From contig NZ_CP011389.1 of the NCBI RefSeq assembly GCF_001007995.1, forward strand, positions 1,302,001 through 1,366,000: a stretch of DNA of 64,000 nucleotides, read 5' to 3'. Source of the stretch: Deinococcus soli (ex Cha et al. 2016). Lineage in GTDB: Bacteria > Deinococcota > Deinococci > Deinococcales > Deinococcaceae. The notes under the pieces were generated by a model. The model was given only the letters and a program-made list of their open reading frames with translations. It was not told the origin of the DNA and did no database searches. Both the position numbers and the translations under genes were made by a program. Shown in pieces: positions 55,401-63,295 of the stretch; positions within the stretch are counted from its first letter, which is position 1, and each line of letters opens with the position of its first letter.

Positions 55401-57417
55401 GGCGGTCCTGCCACCAGCCGGTCCAGACGTCCCACAGCGGCATGGGCTGTCCGTCCTTGCCCGGGCGGAGTTGCCAGGGGCGCACGTTGCCCAGCAGCTG
55501 GGTCTCCTGACCGTCCCAGCCGGGGCCGGTCAGCGGGGTCTCGCGGTGGGTGACGAGCAGGGCGTCCAGGTCGCGCAGGAGGGCCGCGCCGCGCGTGACG
55601 TCTGCGGGGTAGTCGCGCTCGCGGGGCTGCGGGGCCTGGGGCCGGGTGAGGCGTGCAGGGTCGAACAGGCCCAGGCCGTCGGCCAGGGTCAGCTGCGTGT
55701 CCGGTTCGGTCAGGCGGGCCAGCAGGGTGGCCTCGGTGACGTTCTTCGCGCTGAAGTCGGCGGGCGGCGCGGCGCCGGTCTCGATCAGGAGTTGCAGGCC
55801 CGCCTGCCGCTGATCGGTGTTGGGGCCGCTCAGCAGGGCGGGGGCGCTGCGCTGCGCCTGCGCGGGGTCGCTGGCGAGCAGGCGGATCAGGCCGCGGCGC
55901 AGGTCGGCACTCTTGCGCCTGAGCAGGCCGTGCACCACGTCGACCTCGGCGGGGTCGGGCGTGAAGTGCGCCATGACGGCCACGGCCTCCTGCGACACGT
56001 TGCTGTTGCGGTCCTGCAGCAGCGTCAGGAGCAGCGCGCGGGTGGACGCGTCCAGCGGGTGCGCCGCCGCGTGGTCCTTCAGGCTGCGCAGCAGGGCGGT
56101 CTTGCCGTACGCGCTCAGTCCACTCAGGTGCGGGGTCAGGGCCGTGAAGGGCCGCTCGCCGCGCAGGGCGGGCAGGGCGTCGAGGGCCTCCACGCGGGCG
56201 GGGACGTGTCCCAGCCAGGGGAACAGCAGCGGGTCGTGCCAGGCGCTGTCCGGGAGGCGCAGGGCGTACGCCTCGAACTCCTCGAAGGTGTGCGGGAACG
56301 AGCCGATGCCCCAGCGGTTCACGGCGCTCCCTGCCAGCGCGGCGAGGCGCAGGTCGGCGTCGGTCAGCAGGGCGCGGCGGTCGTCGTCGGTCAGCAGCTC
56401 GGCAGCGGTCAGGAACTGCGCGGCGGCCATGCGGCGGGCCGGATCGGTGTCGGTCAGGACCGTGCGGGCAAGGTCGGCGGCCTGCACGGCGTCGCGCATG
56501 CCCAGCGTGAACAGCGCGAGGTAGGCGTCCACCCCCTCGCCACCCTGCACGGCCTCCCGCGCGGCCTGCGGGTCGTCCAGGAAGGTCAGCGCGCGGGTGA
56601 GGTGCGCCCGGACGACCTTCAGGTCGGTCACGTCGTAGTTCAGGCCGAACCACACGCACGCGGCGCGCAGGGTGGCGGCGAAGCGCAGCAGGTCCTCCTG
56701 AAGGATCAGGCGCAGCGTGCGGGTGAAGGCGTCCGCGCTGGCCTCGTCCACGGTCTCGAGGATCACCTGCCGCAGGCCCTCCTGGCGCTGCGCGGCGAGC
56801 AGCAGGCCCTCGGCGAGCGTCCAGGCGTCCTCGCGGGTGCTGCTCAGCAGGGCCAGGGGCACGTGGCGGCCCATCCGGGCGACCGGGTGCTGCGTGCCCG
56901 CCGTGTCGCGCAGGATCTGGAAGATCGCCTCGTCGCCGTCGCTGATCGCCTGACCCAGCAGCAGGCCCAGGCCCTGGGCCTCCCAGGGGTTCAGCAGGCC
57001 CGCGTGCACCGCGAACCACTCGGCGTTCTGGGGGTAGTCGCGGGTGGTGTGCCACGCCTGCCACAGCCAGTGCGCGGCGTGCGCGGCGGACAGCCGGTGG
57101 CCGGGGGCGCGGAAGGCACGGCGGGCGTAGCCCTGCGGGTACGGGTGGCGGGTCAGGATGGCGTGCAGCGTGCGGGCGGCCAGCGCCGGGAAGTGCGGGA
57201 AGAACGCGGCGGCCAGGGCGTCCCGGTCCTCGGGCGTGCTGGCGTGCAGGGCGTCCACCAGTTCGTCCTGAAGCCGCTGGCGTTCCTGCTGGTCGCGAAC
57301 GCCCTTCACGTGCGCCCTGATCAGGGTGGCCCACGGGGCGGGCAGGGCCGCCACGCGCGCGTCGAAGCCGGGTGTCCAGGGCTGCTGGAAGGTCCGCAGG
57401 TGGTCCTGAATGTCCAT
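52468..57417 (-). CDS. DUF4132 domain protein, giant (1649 aa)
   Basis: No signal peptide or membrane helix. Residues about 1-1050 are alpha-helical, HEAT-like repeat sequence (for example LLTLLQDRNSNVSQEAVAVM, GLLRRKSADLRRGLIRLL). The C-terminal DUF4132/MolR-like region is about 1180-1640, with the recognisable TAAVTDGDLRVGIHLSPDG and WVLNETHLGWW stretches. A very acidic insert lies at about residues 775-805. The family is known mainly from genomic neighbourhoods and has no settled function. ATG at 57417, two bases after the stop of a 134-aa gene, so they are one operon. The promoter has an RDRM-like palindrome. Confidence 0.82.
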   Translation of the reverse strand: MDIQDHLRTFQQPWTPGFDARVAALPAPWATLIRAHVKGVRDQQERQRLQDELVDALHASTPEDRDALAAAFFPHFPALAARTLHAILTRHPYPQGYARRAFRAPGHRLSAAHAAHWLWQAWHTTRDYPQNAEWFAVHAGLLNPWEAQGLGLLLGQAISDGDEAIFQILRDTAGTQHPVARMGRHVPLALLSSTREDAWTLAEGLLLAAQRQEGLRQVILETVDEASADAFTRTLRLILQEDLLRFAATLRAACVWFGLNYDVTDLKVVRAHLTRALTFLDDPQAAREAVQGGEGVDAYLALFTLGMRDAVQAADLARTVLTDTDPARRMAAAQFLTAAELLTDDDRRALLTDADLRLAALAGSAVNRWGIGSFPHTFEEFEAYALRLPDSAWHDPLLFPWLGHVPARVEALDALPALRGERPFTALTPHLSGLSAYGKTALLRSLKDHAAAHPLDASTRALLLTLLQDRNSNVSQEAVAVMAHFTPDPAEVDVVHGLLRRKSADLRRGLIRLLASDPAQAQRSAPALLSGPNTDQRQAGLQLLIETGAAPPADFSAKNVTEATLLARLTEPDTQLTLADGLGLFDPARLTRPQAPQPRERDYPADVTRGAALLRDLDALLVTHRETPLTGPGWDGQETQLLGNVRPWQLRPGKDGQPMPLWDVWTGWWQDRPDAQDGDLTRLHWALSHFVNRTGTTDAELQDELDGNGAQAATPDTVALEAAALDTAVLDLLGLDQEGLDDLLADADEDDLAEHQAARTAAEERQDLLRRTLHRTLGPLVTLRLEHPDLARVIVDALHAAHATPLDTDLALDAWETALVYLPGDARMQTDPLRSWWQEDPRDLLNPIMPRGDWRTWTPDQQRRFWALHLHRGAGYPNLPRQRVNTALLLHAYAQGWATTDDLLDTLIGPRPERGRHYYGHDFDDLGTYTRRTLKPEWPTHPDWEAAVNRVRDRVLEVELARGDLETPATAPALALSSIHGADLTLRLLAGMGKNPLKRGYQGRNESRDVTFSHLIRVAFPQAGDTPESFRAQAAALNLPDTRLLDLAMFAPQWAPLVAGALGWRGLKDGVYWLHAHTRDSNWSVPQEVRDAWEAEIGERTPLSPADLTEGAVDVAWFRQTFKALGGARFSALLDAAKYASSSGGHKRAETYARAILGELKEDDLTARITAKRNQDAVRALGLLPLARAKGKAARELEGRYRLISDFRRDARQFGAQRQASERRAADIGLLNLARSAGYADPQRLMWAMEARTAPDWTAAVTDGDLRVGIHLSPDGEASLTVTRGDKPLKALPPALKKRPDVQALQAAAKELGATRRRMRAALEETMIRGDHIQPQELTDLAAHPVIAPMLRSLVWVLNETHLGWWTGDTLDTPSGPQPIGDHALRLAHPHDLYASGHWPAFQAQVMDRQITQPFKQVFREYYPLTTAEQGARRVTRYADQHVQPGKAAALLKTRGWITVPEEGVRKTWHAEGINVWLDTSVGYGTPNEVEGTPVNAAYFIRRDATEPMLLSEVPPRLLSETLRDLDLIVSVAHVGGVDPEATKSTTEMRGALLRETLRLLKLTNVRVQSDHALIEGHHARYTLHLGSGTVHRQPGGYLCIIPVHNQQQGRIFLPFADPDPRTAEVISKALLLAQDRQIQDPTILEQLR

Positions 57418-57419
57418 GA

Positions 57420-57824
57420 TCAGCCTCCTGCCAGGGCGGTCAGGCGCAGCAGCAGCAGGGTGCTGTCGGGGCGCAGGGTGACGGGGGCCGTCAGATCGGT
57501 CAGCTGCTCGTCGTCGAGGAACACGTAGTACAGCCCGTCGCGGAAGGCCGTCAGGGCGGTGCGGGTGGCCTCGTCCGGGGTGACGGTCGCGGCGCGGTCC
57601 TGCGGGCCCACGGCCACGCGGCCGGTCAGGGCGGCGTCCTCCAGTTCGCGTTCAGTCAGGACGCGCAGGACGCCCACGCCCGCCTGCCGTTCGTGGTACG
57701 CGGCGAGTTCGTGTTCGACCAGTGCGGTCAGCAGACTTTCCAGGGTGTGGGTGTCGCCGGTCAGGGGAATGGGGCGGCGTTCGAAGGGCGTGCGGCGGCC
57801 CAGGAGTTTCGTTTCGACGATCAT
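57420..57824 (-). CDS. 134-aa partner protein of the DUF4132 operon
   Basis: Begins MIVETKLLGRRTPFERRPIP. Beta-rich with segments ERELEDAALTGRVAVGPQD and FRDGLYYVFLDDEQLTDLTAPV. No signal peptide, membrane helix or recognised catalytic motif. It is the first gene of the operon and probably forms a complex with, or modulates, the giant DUF4132 protein, because the two genes are 2 bp apart. GGAGGTC precedes the ATG. Confidence 0.75.
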   Translation of the reverse strand: MIVETKLLGRRTPFERRPIPLTGDTHTLESLLTALVEHELAAYHERQAGVGVLRVLTERELEDAALTGRVAVGPQDRAATVTPDEATRTALTAFRDGLYYVFLDDEQLTDLTAPVTLRPDSTLLLLRLTALAGG

Positions 57825-57882
57825 GCGGGGGTGACCTCCCGTGGAGTGAGGGCGGGTGGGAATGGTGCTTTGTTCACGTTCG

Positions 57883-57919
57883 ACTCTACCCCGCCCGGGC
57901 CATTATGTAAAGGGCGTAA
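57883..57919 (-). promoter_or_regulatory. Promoter and RDRM-like operator of the DUF4132 operon
   Basis: On the minus strand TTTACA (57911-57906), a 17-bp spacer, TAGAGT (57888-57883). Overlapping the -35 box is the 17-bp sequence TTACGCCCTTTACATAA (57919-57903), palindromic at its ends (TTACG/CATAA, one mismatch). This resembles the Deinococcus radiation/desiccation response motif, an operator for DdrO that is relieved by PprI cleavage. Confidence 0.55.
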
Positions 57920-58048
57920 TTAGCTGGCAGGTTTTCACCTTACGTGGGCACACCGACGAGCTGCCCGGCCCACCTCGCACCCCGGTATGCCGACCGACGT
58001 GGGCGTGAATATCCAGCGGGGCCAACGATACGGTCCGGAGCACCTCAG

Positions 58049-58564
58049 TCAGCCCGGGCGGCTCAGGCGGATCAGGGCCAGCTGCCCGGCCGCGAACCAC
58101 GCGCACAGCAGGGTCAGCAGGGCCGCGCCGCCCACGGTCAGCAGGGTCAGGCGCGTGGACAGGACGCGCAGTTGCGCCCGCCACGCCTGCACCTGCGCGC
58201 GGGCGTCGGCCAGGGCGGGCCACGCGCTGCGGTCTTCCAGCGCGCCGCGCCAGTCGCGGGCGGCGTCGGCGCTGCGGGTCAGGGCGCCGTCCGGGAACAG
58301 GGTGGTCAGCAGCGGCACGCGCCCGGCCGCCTCGCTGAGCGCCTCCAGGGTGCGGGCGGCCTCCAGCGCCTCGGGGCGGGCCAGCACATCCAGGGGGGCG
58401 AGGCTCGCCTGCACGTCCGCCAGCTGCCCGTCCAGCCGCGTCAGGGTCGCCTGCGCGTCCCGCAGCGTCGCCCGCGCCGGGGCGAGGGTCACCCAGACGC
58501 CCAGCCACGCCCCCAGCGTGAGCAGGGCCGCCAGCCACAGTCCCGTCAGACCCAGCCCTCTCAT
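58049..58564 (-). CDS. Membrane protein with periplasmic-type helical middle
   Basis: 171 aa. N-terminal helix (LGLTGLWLAALLTLGAWLGVWV), a helical Ala/Leu/Asp-rich middle of about 100 residues with coiled-coil character (LTRLDGQLADVQASL), and a second membrane helix (LLTVGGAALLTLLCAWFAAG). The layout resembles small sensor-like or division-associated membrane proteins, but I cannot name a family. ATG at 58564; a longer frame upstream is only Arg-rich sequence. Confidence 0.65.
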   Translation of the reverse strand: MRGLGLTGLWLAALLTLGAWLGVWVTLAPARATLRDAQATLTRLDGQLADVQASLAPLDVLARPEALEAARTLEALSEAAGRVPLLTTLFPDGALTRSADAARDWRGALEDRSAWPALADARAQVQAWRAQLRVLSTRLTLLTVGGAALLTLLCAWFAAGQLALIRLSRPG

Positions 58565-58635
58565 GTACAGTCGCCGCGCGGTACGGTCCCGCCGTCTCCC
58601 GTACCGCGCAGGGGTGTCCTGGTGCTCCGGCCCCC

Positions 58636-59004
58636 TCACAGGCCCAAGTCTTCGCGCTGCGCGCGGGTCAGGCCACCCACGACGAGCGCGTGACTGCCCA
58701 CGATCAGCTCACGGATCAGCTCCGGCGATACGCGGCCGTCCAGCGTCACGGTCACCCAGTGGCGTTTGTTCAGGTGGTACCCGGGCGTGATCGCGTGGTG
58801 CGCGGCACGCAGCTCGTCGCCCCGTTCGGGCCGCACCTTCATGGAGACGGTCACGGGGTCGGCCTGCACGTCGGTCAGGGCGTACATCTTCCCGGCGGCG
58901 TCGGGGCCGACCTTGAACACCAGGGTCGTCGCGCCGAACGGGAACGTCTCGCGCGAGTGCGGCAGCGCGGCGCACAGGGCGCGCAGGTCGGCGATGGACT
59001 GCAT
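58636..59004 (-). CDS. MmcQ/YjbR family protein
   Basis: 122 aa. Typical DUF419 sequence: LRALCAALPHSRETFPFGATTLVFKVG, KMYALTDVQADPVTVSMKV, ITPGYHLNKRHWVTVTLDG and LIVGSHALVVGGL. CyaY-like DNA-binding fold of unknown role. ATG at 59004; TACGCT lies 6 nt upstream. The family-1 repeat starts just behind this promoter. Confidence 0.88.
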   Translation of the reverse strand: MQSIADLRALCAALPHSRETFPFGATTLVFKVGPDAAGKMYALTDVQADPVTVSMKVRPERGDELRAAHHAITPGYHLNKRHWVTVTLDGRVSPELIRELIVGSHALVVGGLTRAQREDLGL

Positions 59005-59010
59005 GGGCCC

Positions 59011-59016
59011 AGCGTA
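59011..59016 (-). promoter_or_regulatory. -10 box for the MmcQ gene
   Basis: TACGCT on the minus strand, 6 nt before the ATG at 59004. Confidence 0.5.
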
Positions 59017-59024
59017 CGCCTCAA

Positions 59025-59145
59025 ATGGACTCCGGTTGAACGGTTTTGGCACACCACTCAACCCGAGCGGATGCGATTCAGAGCCGAACGGATTCCGGGC
59101 GTGGAGTTGGCGACCCGGTGGTCACCGAAACAGACGGCATCCGTA
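59025..59145 (-). repeat. Dispersed repeat family 1, short copy
   Basis: On the minus strand it starts right after the TGA of the 84-aa gene: ACGGATGCCG, then TCCACGCCCGGAATCC, GCATCCGCTCGG, GGTTGAGTGG and finally TTCAACCGGAGTCCAT. It matches the 16398 copy segment by segment but lacks about 30 bp in the middle. Confidence 0.75.
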
Positions 59146-59400
59146 TCAGCTCTCGCTGGGGTCGTCCAGGCCCTCGGCGCTGGCCAGGGCCTCGTTCGCC
59201 TCGGCGCGGCTGGCGTCCCCGCCGCCGATCAGGGTGGCGACCTCCTGCGCGTTCAGGCCGTCCGTGCTCGGGGCGGGAACCGGCGGGGCGTCCGGGAGGG
59301 CGTCCGGCATGGGGCCCTGCCCGGCGTGGGCGTCCGGCGTGGTGGGCGGCGTGTGGGGGGCCAGGGTGGGGTTCACGGGCAGCGTGTCATCGGGGGTCAT
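59146..59400 (-). CDS. Small Pro/Ala-rich protein
   Basis: 84 aa starting MTPDDTLPVNPTLAPHTPP. Disordered N-terminal half, then a short helix-forming part GLNAQEVATLIGGGDASRAEANEALASAEG that could be a small domain. No signal or membrane segment. Its TGA is the exact point at which the repeat begins. No family recognised. Confidence 0.5.
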   Translation of the reverse strand: MTPDDTLPVNPTLAPHTPPTTPDAHAGQGPMPDALPDAPPVPAPSTDGLNAQEVATLIGGGDASRAEANEALASAEGLDDPSES

Positions 59401-59471
59401 GCCTCAGCGTGGCGCGGCGATGCGTGGGGCGGCTGATGATTCGCTCAAGGTGCCGTGATGAACTGTGGCCC

Positions 59472-60425
59472 ATGCGCCGACTCGTGCTCCTGCTGCCGCT
59501 GCTGCTCTCGGCGGCCCCCCTGTCACCGTCTGCCCAGCCGGTGCGCCTGGCGATCCTGGGGGACTTCAACGGGCCGTACGGCAGCACGACCTACCCCGCC
59601 CCGCTGGCCCGCAGCGTGACGCGGATCGTGAACGAGTGGCAGCCCGACGCGGTGCTCTCCCCCGGCGACCTGATCGGCGCTCAGCAGGCCAGCCTGGGGG
59701 ACGCGCAGGTGCGGGCCATGTGGGCGGCCTTCGACCGGGAGGTGCGCGAGCCCCTGACCCGCGCGGGCATTCCGTTCGCGTTCACGCTGGGTAACCACGA
59801 CGCCAGCCCCCGCAGTCCCCGTGACCGGCGCGAGGCCGCCACGTACTGGGCCGCGCACGTGCCCCCGCTGGCGTTCGTGGACCGCGCGGCGTTCCCGTTC
59901 CGGTTCAGTTTCACGCTGGGCAGCGGCGCGGTGTTCGTCGCGTCGCTGGACGCGAGCGGGCCGGACGTCTCCGCCGGGCAGCGGGCGTGGCTCGCCGCGC
60001 AGCTGGCCTCCCCGGCCGCGCGGGCGGCGGGCGCGCGGCTGGTCCTGGGGCACCTGCCCCTCGCCGGGGTGAGCGCCGGGAAGAACCGCCCTGGCGAGGT
60101 GCTGCGGGACGCTCCGGCGCTGCGGCAGATCATGGAGGCCGGGCGCGTGCTGGCCTACGTGCACGGGCACCACGCGGCGTTCTACCCGGCGCGGCTGGGC
60201 CGCCTGAACGTCCTGTCGGCCGGGGGCATCGGCGGCCGGGACTACGTGGGGCATCCGGGTACGGCGCGCAGCACTGTGACGCTGCTGACCGTGTGGCCCT
60301 CGCAGGGCCGCGCGACCTTCGAGACGGTGGATGCCGCGACCGGCCAGCCGGTGGACCCGGCGAGCCTCCCGGCGCGGCTGGACGGCCTGAACGGCCCGCT
60401 CGTGCGCGTGAGCGACTTCCGGTAG
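59472..60425 (+). CDS. Secreted metallophosphoesterase
   Basis: 317 aa. Signal peptide to about residue 21 (LLLPLLLSAAPLSPSAQP). Calcineurin-type motifs are AILGDFNGPYG (first Asp; the usual H is replaced by N), SPGDLIGAQQ, TLGNHDASP, VLGHLPLAG and VHGHHAAFYP. Five of the metal-binding positions are clear. Phosphatase or nuclease specificity cannot be told. It acts outside the cytoplasmic membrane. Confidence 0.85.
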   Translation: MRRLVLLLPLLLSAAPLSPSAQPVRLAILGDFNGPYGSTTYPAPLARSVTRIVNEWQPDAVLSPGDLIGAQQASLGDAQVRAMWAAFDREVREPLTRAGIPFAFTLGNHDASPRSPRDRREAATYWAAHVPPLAFVDRAAFPFRFSFTLGSGAVFVASLDASGPDVSAGQRAWLAAQLASPAARAAGARLVLGHLPLAGVSAGKNRPGEVLRDAPALRQIMEAGRVLAYVHGHHAAFYPARLGRLNVLSAGGIGGRDYVGHPGTARSTVTLLTVWPSQGRATFETVDAATGQPVDPASLPARLDGLNGPLVRVSDFR

Positions 60426-60430
60426 GACGA

Positions 60431-60465
60431 CCGGAGGCCGCGCACCCGCAGGTGACGGCCTCCGG
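60431..60465. terminator. Hairpin between convergent genes
   Basis: CCGGAGGCCG / CGGCCTCCGG, 10-bp stem, 15-nt loop, no T-run. Confidence 0.5.
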
Positions 60466-60476
60466 ACGGGTGCACC

Positions 60477-61046
60477 CTACAGCTCGTCGGTGTCGTCCAG
60501 GTCCTCGTCCAGGTCGGGCGCGCCGGCCTGCGCGGAGGTGCTCTGGGGCCGCACGAAGCGCATGTAGTCCAGCCAGGGGGGCGTGTGGCCCAGCTGGCGG
60601 ATCATCAGCGCGATCTGCGCGGTGTGGCGCACCTCGTGGGTCATGACGTTCCACATGAGCTGATCCAGGGTGACGGTGTCGCTGGCCGGGTCGTCCTGCA
60701 CGAGCTTCACGCTGCGGTTCAGGTCCGGTTCGCTGTCCAGGAAGGCGCAGGTGCGCCGCGTGACCTCACGGCTGTAGTCGAGGATCCACCCGAGGTCGTA
60801 CTGCTGCGCCTGGGGCCGCACCCAGTCGTGCGGGTACAGGCCCTGCACGCCGTCCCCGAGAACGATGCCGTGCACCCAGTGATCCTCGACGTCCGTGACG
60901 TGCAGCAGCAGGTCCTTGATCGAGTGGAAGCGGTCGGCGTCCTCGATCAGGTTGCGGTCCAGATCAGCCTGCGGCAGGGCGCGCAGGTAGTTCCAGAGCT
61001 GCTCTCGCGCGGCGGTCAGGTAGGCGTAGTACTCGCGGACGTTCAT
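60477..61046 (-). CDS. DinB-family protein
   Basis: 189 aa, four-helix bundle. The metal-binding histidines lie in [17 protein letters not shown] and [21 protein letters not shown], the DinB/YfiT pattern. The acidic tail [10 protein letters not shown] is unusual. DinB proteins are expanded in Deinococcus and some are DNA-damage-inducible; thiol-transferase activity is proposed for relatives. Its start overlaps the dus stop (ATGA), so the two genes are coupled. Confidence 0.87.
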   Translation of the reverse strand: MNVREYYAYLTAAREQLWNYLRALPQADLDRNLIEDADRFHSIKDLLLHVTDVEDHWVHGIVLGDGVQGLYPHDWVRPQAQQYDLGWILDYSREVTRRTCAFLDSEPDLNRSVKLVQDDPASDTVTLDQLMWNVMTHEVRHTAQIALMIRQLGHTPPWLDYMRFVRPQSTSAQAGAPDLDEDLDDTDEL

Positions 61047-62047
61047 GAATGACTCACAGCATACTCTGCCGGGCGGGCCGGGGTGACGTCGGACGCCGCT
61101 GCACCCAGCAGGGGGGCCAGCACCTGACGCACGTCCTGCGCCGTGAGCACCTGCGTCAGGGGACCACGCAGCTCCGGGAAGTCCGGCAGGTACTGCGGCA
61201 GCACCTTGCGCAGCGGGCGCAGCGTCAGGCGCCCGGTGTCATCGTCGTAGAACTGCTCCTGCAGTTCGGCGTGGCGCAGCGCGGTGCGGGCGCGTTCCTG
61301 CACGCCGGGCCAGGCGTCCTCTCCGCTGGCGAGCGCGCGGAAGATCCAGGGGTTCCCGACCGCGCCGCGCCCGATCATCACGGCGGCCACGCCCATGCGC
61401 TGGCGCTCGAGGGCCGCAGCGGGCGTGGTGATGTCCCCGCTGCCCACCACCGGCACCTTCACGGCAGACGCCACGCGTGCGATCGCGTCCCAGTCGGCCT
61501 CACCGGTGTACCGCTGGGCGCTGGTGCGGCCGTGCACGGTGATCAGCGCGGCCCCGGCGGCCTCCAGGCCCTGCGCGACCTCCACGCTGCGGTCGTGGTC
61601 CCAGCCCAGGCGGATCTTCGCACTGACGTCCAGCGTGGTCGCCGAGCGCATGGCCCGCACGAGGTCGTACGCCGTCTCGGGCGTCTGGAGCAGGCACGCG
61701 CCGCCCTTCCCGCGGATCTTCGGGACGGGGCAGCCCATGTTCAGGTCGATTGCGGCCGGAGCGAACCACGCCTCTACGCGGGCGACTGCACCGGCCAGCA
61801 CCTCTGGCTCGGCGCCGAACAGCTGCACCACGCGGCCCTGCTCGCCGGGGTAGGGGCGGCCCAGGTTCAGTTTCTCGGTGTCGCCGCCGCCCATCAGGCC
61901 GCGCGCGCTGATCATCTCACTGACGGTCCACAGCGCGCCCTGCTCGGCCGCCAGCTGACGCATGGGCGCGTCGCTGTAGCCCGCCATCGGGGCGAGGACC
62001 GCGCCGGGACGCTGCAGGCGGGACTGGTAGAAGCCGGGGCCGTTCAT
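61043..62047 (-). CDS. dus: tRNA-dihydrouridine synthase
   Basis: 334 aa. FMN-dependent reduction of uridines in tRNA. Motifs are [52 protein letters not shown] (catalytic Cys in KGGACL), [14 protein letters not shown] and [14 protein letters not shown]. DusB-like length. ATG at 62047; TACCCT is 6 nt upstream. Operon dus-dinB-like. Confidence 0.95.
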   Translation of the reverse strand: MNGPGFYQSRLQRPGAVLAPMAGYSDAPMRQLAAEQGALWTVSEMISARGLMGGGDTEKLNLGRPYPGEQGRVVQLFGAEPEVLAGAVARVEAWFAPAAIDLNMGCPVPKIRGKGGACLLQTPETAYDLVRAMRSATTLDVSAKIRLGWDHDRSVEVAQGLEAAGAALITVHGRTSAQRYTGEADWDAIARVASAVKVPVVGSGDITTPAAALERQRMGVAAVMIGRGAVGNPWIFRALASGEDAWPGVQERARTALRHAELQEQFYDDDTGRLTLRPLRKVLPQYLPDFPELRGPLTQVLTAQDVRQVLAPLLGAAASDVTPARPAEYAVSHS

Positions 62048-62053
62048 CCCGGC

Positions 62054-62059
62054 AGGGTA
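62054..62059 (-). promoter_or_regulatory. -10 box for leaderless dus
   Basis: TACCCT on the minus strand, 6 nt before the ATG at 62047. Confidence 0.45.
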
Positions 62060-62217
62060 GCGCACCCCCCCTCCCAGCGGGTGAAGTGGGCCTGAAGCCC
62101 ACCCGGCGGCGGGATTCATGGTGGGCAGGCGGGGCAGCGGGTATGCTCAGGGTCAGTCCGGCAACCTGCGCCTGCATCCTTCTTGCCCACCTTCGCCGGA
62201 CGGGGGAGGCCCCTACT

Positions 62218-62721
62218 TTGAACGCCACGCCGCTGGCGCTGCACCACGCGCCGCTGCTTCATCAACTCTACGCCGCCGCACCCGGGTACTTCGCGCTGCT
62301 GGGCACCCGCGTTCCCCACATCAAGGACGTCGAACGCGACGTGGAAATTGCGCTGCTCGACCCGCGCCGCAGCCTCGAACTCCTGTACGACGAGCGTGGC
62401 GAGCTGTTCGGCAGCCTCGACTGCAAGCACGACTACCCCGAACCCGGCGACCTGACCATCAACCTGCTGCTGATCCGCGAGGACCGCCAGTCCCAGGGTC
62501 TGGGTGAACAGGCCGTGCGTCACCTCGAGGCCCGCGTGCCGCCCGGCACCACCCGCATCCTGGCGAGCGTGCTGGGCGAGAACCCGCGCGGCGCGCGTTT
62601 CTGGGAGCGGCTGGGCTACACCTTCACCATGGACGCCCGGCCGGTCATGAGCTGGTACGCCCATCCGCTCACGCCGCCGCGCACCCCACCTGCGCCCGGC
62701 GTGCAGGTTGCCAGCGACTGA
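62218..62721 (+). CDS. GNAT family N-acetyltransferase
   Basis: 167 aa from a TTG at 62218, chosen because GGGAGG lies upstream and the residues before it are not family-like. Acetyl-CoA binding motif region: LTINLLLIREDRQSQGLGEQAVRHLE (R-x-x-Q-G-x-G) followed by ASVLGENPRGARFWERLGYTF. Substrate unknown. Good confidence for the fold, less for the start. Confidence 0.85.
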   Translation: MNATPLALHHAPLLHQLYAAAPGYFALLGTRVPHIKDVERDVEIALLDPRRSLELLYDERGELFGSLDCKHDYPEPGDLTINLLLIREDRQSQGLGEQAVRHLEARVPPGTTRILASVLGENPRGARFWERLGYTFTMDARPVMSWYAHPLTPPRTPPAPGVQVASD

Positions 62722-62756
62722 CCCGCGCCTCCCGCCGCCCTCTGTCCCGCCGGGAC

Positions 62757-62785
62757 TTGCGCGGCATGGGGGGCCGTGCTACTAT
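62757..62785 (+). promoter_or_regulatory. Promoter of the tRNA-Asn gene
   Basis: TTGCGC (62757-62762), 17-bp spacer, TACTAT (62780-62785). A discriminator region of about 35 bp precedes the tRNA. Confidence 0.5.
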
Positions 62786-62816
62786 CCCTCTCGCGCCGGA
62801 AACGGCCGCAGGCTCA

Positions 62817-62898
<82 letters not shown>

Positions 62899-62900
62899 CA

Positions 62901-62928
62901 AGACCCCCTCTCCGGAGGGGGTTTCTTC
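62901..62928 (+). terminator. Terminator of tRNA-Asn
   Basis: ACCCCCTC-TCCG-GAGGGGGT then TTCTTCTT. Confidence 0.8.
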
Positions 62929-62935
62929 TTGTTCC

Positions 62936-63295
62936 CGGCGTGCGCCAGGGGATGGGCGTGCCTGGCGCCCCGCAAGGCCCTCTGCGCTGGTGGGAGGGCC
63001 CGCGGCGTCCCGCGTGAGCCCACCTTCCGCCCGTGCCGCTCTGCGACCGTCCCGTCACGCCAGCGGCGGCGTAGGGTGGACGGACCGCTGTGGGTGTTCC
63101 CCGAACTGGTGTCCGTATGCCAGGTGAATGCGGCATCTGACCTGCCACCTGTTGGGGGCGCTGGAAGCTGTATGTGCCAAAGCCGATTGACACCCCCCGG
63201 GGGGCATGCCAGCATGAACGGCACGCACAACTTGAACTGTGTTCAGCGAGGCCACCGGCACCGGGCCTGGGCGCGCTGAATTAGCGGGAGGTCGT
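62936..63295 (+). promoter_or_regulatory. 360-bp gap with putative promoter of the amino-acid binding protein
   Basis: No gene. TTGACA at 63187-63192, a 17-bp spacer holding the perfect palindrome CCCCCCGGGGGG, and CAGCAT at 63210-63215. GGGAGGT lies just before the ATG at 63296. The spacer palindrome could be an operator. Confidence 0.45.

Noticed and set aside
63213..63278. 21-codon ORF as a leader peptide of the amino-acid binding protein
   Set aside because: It starts inside the predicted -10 box, so it would not be transcribed from that promoter, and it lacks runs of branched-chain amino acid codons.
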